A model generated the notes under the pieces. That model worked only from the letters and a program-made list of their open reading frames with translations. It was not told the origin of the DNA and ran no database searches. A stretch of DNA of 17,367 nt from NCBI GenBank assembly GCA_002790175.1, contig PFUQ01000143.1:1-17367 (forward strand), given 5' to 3'. The position numbers and the translations under genes were made by a program. Source of the DNA: Flavobacteriales bacterium CG_4_9_14_3_um_filter_32_8 (GTDB lineage Bacteria > Bacteroidota > Bacteroidia > Flavobacteriales_E > Vicingaceae). This document shows positions 15,295-17,367 of this stretch, in pieces; the first letter of the stretch is position 1; each line of letters opens with the position of its first letter.

Positions 15295-16611
15295 ATGAAC
15301 TACGAAAATAATGCTGCTTTTGCGTTGCAACTGGATGAACAAGATGAATTAAAAGCTTATCGAAATCAGTTTTACATCCCAGTAATTAATGGAAAGGAAA
15401 CCATTTATTTTACAGGAAATTCATTAGGATTACAACCAAAATCCGTATCAACTTACATTCAACAGGAATTAGAAGATTGGGCAAATTGGGGTGTTGAAGG
15501 TCATTTTCATGCAAAAAATCCTTGGTTTTCTTACCACGAACAATTTGCTGAACCTGTTGCAAAAATTGTTGGTGCTTTACCAAAAGAAGTGGTGGTAATG
15601 AACAACCTTACCGTTAACCTAAATTTATTAATGGTATCATTTTACCGACCAACTCAACAACGCTATAAAATTGTTTGCGAAGCAAAAGCATTTCCATCCG
15701 ACCAATACGCTCTTGAAATGCAAATTAGAAGTGCTGGATTTAACCCTGACGAAGCATTGATTGAAGTTGTTCCCCGTGAAGGCGAACGAACCATTAGAAA
15801 CGAAGATTTTATTAAAGCCATTGAAGAGGCTGGTAGCTCATTAGCTTGTGTAATGATTGGTGGTGTAAACTACTTTACAGGACAAGTTTTTGACATGAAA
15901 AGCATTACAGAAGCTGCTCATAAAGTTGGTGCTTATTGTGGTTTCGATTTAGCCCATGCTGCTGGAAATATTGAACTCAACTTACACGATTGGAAGGTCG
16001 ATTTTGCTTGCTGGTGTTCTTATAAGTATTTAAACTCTGGACCTGGTGGAGTATCGGGAATTTATGTGAACGAAAAACATTGCAACAATACCGAATTACC
16101 TCGTTTCGCAGGTTGGTGGGGACACGAAAAGGAAACCCGCTTTTTAATGGAAAAAGGGTTTAAACCCATGAAATCGGCAGAAGCTTGGCAAATGAGCAAC
16201 GCTCCTGTTTTAATGATGGCTGCACACAAAGCTTCAGTAGATATTTTTAACGAAGTGGGCATGGAAAAACTCCTAAAAAAACAACATTTATTGTCAGGTT
16301 ATTTAGAATTTATCATCGACGAAATAAACACTAATCTCCAATCTCAAATCGTCAATCCAAAATCGTCAATCGTAAATTCTTCCCTCGAAATTATCACTCC
16401 ACGCAATTGGAACGAACGTGGTTGTCAGGTTTCGGTGGTTGCTCATGGTTATGGAAAAGCCCTTTTTAATAAATTATTAGAAAAAGGTGTTATTACCGAT
16501 TGGAGAGAGCCAAATGTTATTCGTTTAGCTCCCGTGCCTTTATACAATAGCTTTATGGACATTTATAAATTCGGGGAAATACTAGCTGAAGCTATAAAAA
16601 TTAGAGATTAG
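15295..16611 (+). CDS. kynU: Kynureninase
   Basis: A PLP enzyme of aminotransferase class V that cleaves kynurenine or 3-hydroxykynurenine to anthranilate or 3-hydroxyanthranilate plus alanine. The PLP-binding lysine is K244 in W-C-S-Y-K-Y-L-N-S-G-P-G; D218 in F-D-L-A-H-A contacts the cofactor nitrogen. F-T-G-N-S-L-G-L near the start and the C-terminal R-G-C-Q segment are also typical. At 438 residues it is slightly longer than I would expect, because residues about 347-364 come from a short tandem DNA repeat (16346-16371). The start is ATG at 15295; an ATG five bases earlier ends after two codons. It is followed by kmo, the preceding step of the pathway. Confidence 0.95.
   Translation: MNYENNAAFALQLDEQDELKAYRNQFYIPVINGKETIYFTGNSLGLQPKSVSTYIQQELEDWANWGVEGHFHAKNPWFSYHEQFAEPVAKIVGALPKEVVVMNNLTVNLNLLMVSFYRPTQQRYKIVCEAKAFPSDQYALEMQIRSAGFNPDEALIEVVPREGERTIRNEDFIKAIEEAGSSLACVMIGGVNYFTGQVFDMKSITEAAHKVGAYCGFDLAHAAGNIELNLHDWKVDFACWCSYKYLNSGPGGVSGIYVNEKHCNNTELPRFAGWWGHEKETRFLMEKGFKPMKSAEAWQMSNAPVLMMAAHKASVDIFNEVGMEKLLKKQHLLSGYLEFIIDEINTNLQSQIVNPKSSIVNSSLEIITPRNWNERGCQVSVVAHGYGKALFNKLLEKGVITDWREPNVIRLAPVPLYNSFMDIYKFGEILAEAIKIRD
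16346..16371. repeat. 12-bp tandem repeat inside kynU
   Basis: AAATCGTCAATC occurs at 16346-16357 and again at 16360-16371 (14-base period), with degenerate neighbours before (AATCTCCAATCTC) and after (GTAAATTC). It is in frame and codes for Ser/Asn/Gln/Ile/Val-rich residues near 347-364. Confidence 0.8.
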
Positions 16612-16637
16612 AAATTTGAAATTAAAAGCTACAAATT

Positions 16638-16705
16638 CTCCCCTAACCTCCGTCAGCTGACGGAAGGGAAAACTCCCTTCCCTATGGGAAGGGTTGGGGA
16701 TGGGA
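16638..16705. repeat. REP-like palindromic element, copy 2
   Basis: Between kynU and kmo. It contains the same 16-bp palindrome as copy 1 (16649-16664), then a hairpin with arms CCCTTCCC (16675-16682) and GGGAAGGG (16686-16693) around TAT. A rival hairpin pairs GGAAGGGA (16662-16669) with TCCCTTCC (16674-16681). An outer stem pairs CCCCTAACC (16640-16648) with GGTTGGGG (16692-16699) around one bulged T, so the whole element can fold on itself. It lies in the likely kynU-kmo transcript. Confidence 0.8.
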
Positions 16706-16737
16706 CAAACTTTAAACCTCATAAACTATAAACTAAA

Positions 16738-17367
16738 ATGAAAACAGCAACAATTGTAGGAGCAGGATTAGTTGGCTCATTATGGGCAGTTTACTTATCA
16801 AAAGCAGGTTATCAAGTGCAACTATTTGAAGCTCGATCTGACATTCGAAAAGCAGATATCTCTGCTGGAAAATCTATCAATTTAGCCCTTTCCACTAGAG
16901 GATGGAAAGCGTTAGATACAGTTGGTGTTGGCGATGAAATAAGAAAAATTGCCATTCCAATGTCAGGAAGAATAATGCACGATAAGATGGGAAATTTGAC
17001 TTATCAACCTTATGGAAAAGAAGGTCAGGCAATATATTCAGTTTCTCGAGGTGGATTAAATGCAAAAATGATGGACATTGCTGAAGAAAGTGGCAATGCG
17101 AAGATTTTCTACAACGAAAAATGTACGGGGGTAGATTTAGAAAATGGAATTGTTTATTTGGAAAACACCAAAACAAAAACAAAATCTGAAGTAAAATCCG
17201 ATTTAATTTTTGGTACCGATGGTGCTTTTTCTGCTGTTCGTTACCATGCCATGCAAAAACTGGATCGGTTTCAATACAGCCAAAATTATATTGATGATGG
17301 CTACCGCGAAATTTTACTTCCTGCCAATGCCGATGGAAGTTACCGATTAGACAAAAGTGCATTGCAC
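16738..17367 (+). CDS. kmo: Kynurenine 3-monooxygenase, 3' end missing
   Basis: An FAD- and NADPH-dependent hydroxylase converting kynurenine to 3-hydroxykynurenine. The first 210 residues are visible, about half the usual length; the frame runs off the right edge. The Rossmann motif I-V-G-A-G-L-V-G-S-L has its glycines at 8, 10 and 13, with the acidic E31 after the second strand. S-I-N-L-A-L-S-T-R-G and the flavoprotein motif G-T-D-G-A-F-S-A-V-R (159-168) fit this enzyme rather than other class A hydroxylases. The start is ATG at 16738. No promoter-like box lies just upstream, so it is probably co-transcribed with kynU across the REP-like element. The two give 3-hydroxyanthranilate, a precursor of quinolinate and NAD. 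Confidence 0.93.
   Translation, partial: MKTATIVGAGLVGSLWAVYLSKAGYQVQLFEARSDIRKADISAGKSINLALSTRGWKALDTVGVGDEIRKIAIPMSGRIMHDKMGNLTYQPYGKEGQAIYSVSRGGLNAKMMDIAEESGNAKIFYNEKCTGVDLENGIVYLENTKTKTKSEVKSDLIFGTDGAFSAVRYHAMQKLDRFQYSQNYIDDGYREILLPANADGSYRLDKSALH

Noticed and set aside
16346..16371. CRISPR-like repeats
   Set aside because: Only two 12-bp units with a 2-base gap and no spacers; it is a short tandem repeat within a coding frame.
16895..17362. 155-codon open frame on the minus strand
   Set aside because: It lies wholly inside kmo on the opposite strand, with composition unlike other proteins here (rich in His, Phe, Cys); kmo is clearly the real gene.

Overview
The window looks like ordinary chromosome from an AT-rich member of the Bacteroidota, most likely Flavobacteriia. 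The evidence is the AT-rich coding sequence, 'AQ'-type signal peptides, a lipoprotein with a charged patch after its cysteine, promoter boxes of the Bacteroidota TAnnTTTG type, several non-ATG starts, and a typical gene set (TlpA-like protein, GAF-SpoIIE phosphatase, YjgP-independent Wzz/Wzx/ligase block, kynureninase and kynurenine monooxygenase). I see no rRNA, tRNA, CRISPR array, insertion sequence or phage gene.

Layout. 1-1142: a secreted protein gene cut by the left edge (minus) diverges from a small XRE-type HTH regulator (plus), with an 18-bp perfect palindrome between them. 1172-2421: an unrecognised secreted protein and a lipoprotein (both minus). The first is bracketed by an imperfect direct repeat of about 80 bp made of the 3' end of the HTH gene joined to the 3' end of the lipoprotein gene. 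2481-4174: an SRPBCC-fold gene and pyrE (minus), with a Nudix hydrolase divergent from pyrE. 4176-7052 (minus): a TlpA-like protein whose CxxC has become SxxS, coaD, and an outer-membrane barrel-like protein. 7230-8447 (plus): a GAF + SpoIIE/PP2C phosphatase with no ATG start. 8424-13356 (minus): a polysaccharide assembly block (O-antigen ligase/polymerase family, two tandem Wzz-like proteins, a Wzx-like flippase). 13426-15243 (plus): a GT4 glycosyltransferase and rnhB. 15295-17367 (plus): kynU and the start of kmo.

How the genes work together. Flippase, two chain-length/co-polymerase-like proteins, ligase/polymerase and the divergent glycosyltransferase form a plausible surface-polysaccharide export module. 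kynU and kmo perform consecutive steps of tryptophan breakdown through kynurenine, the route many Bacteroidota use towards quinolinate and NAD. pyrE and coaD are housekeeping genes for pyrimidines and coenzyme A.

The points most worth a second look are the palindrome shared by the HTH regulator and its divergent neighbour, the bracketing direct repeat with an HTH gene remnant, the redox-dead TlpA relative, three polysaccharide genes lying in one reading frame and separated only by stop codons, two copies of a REP-like palindromic element around kynU, and a short tandem repeat taken up in frame into kynU. I found no convincing new multi-gene system.
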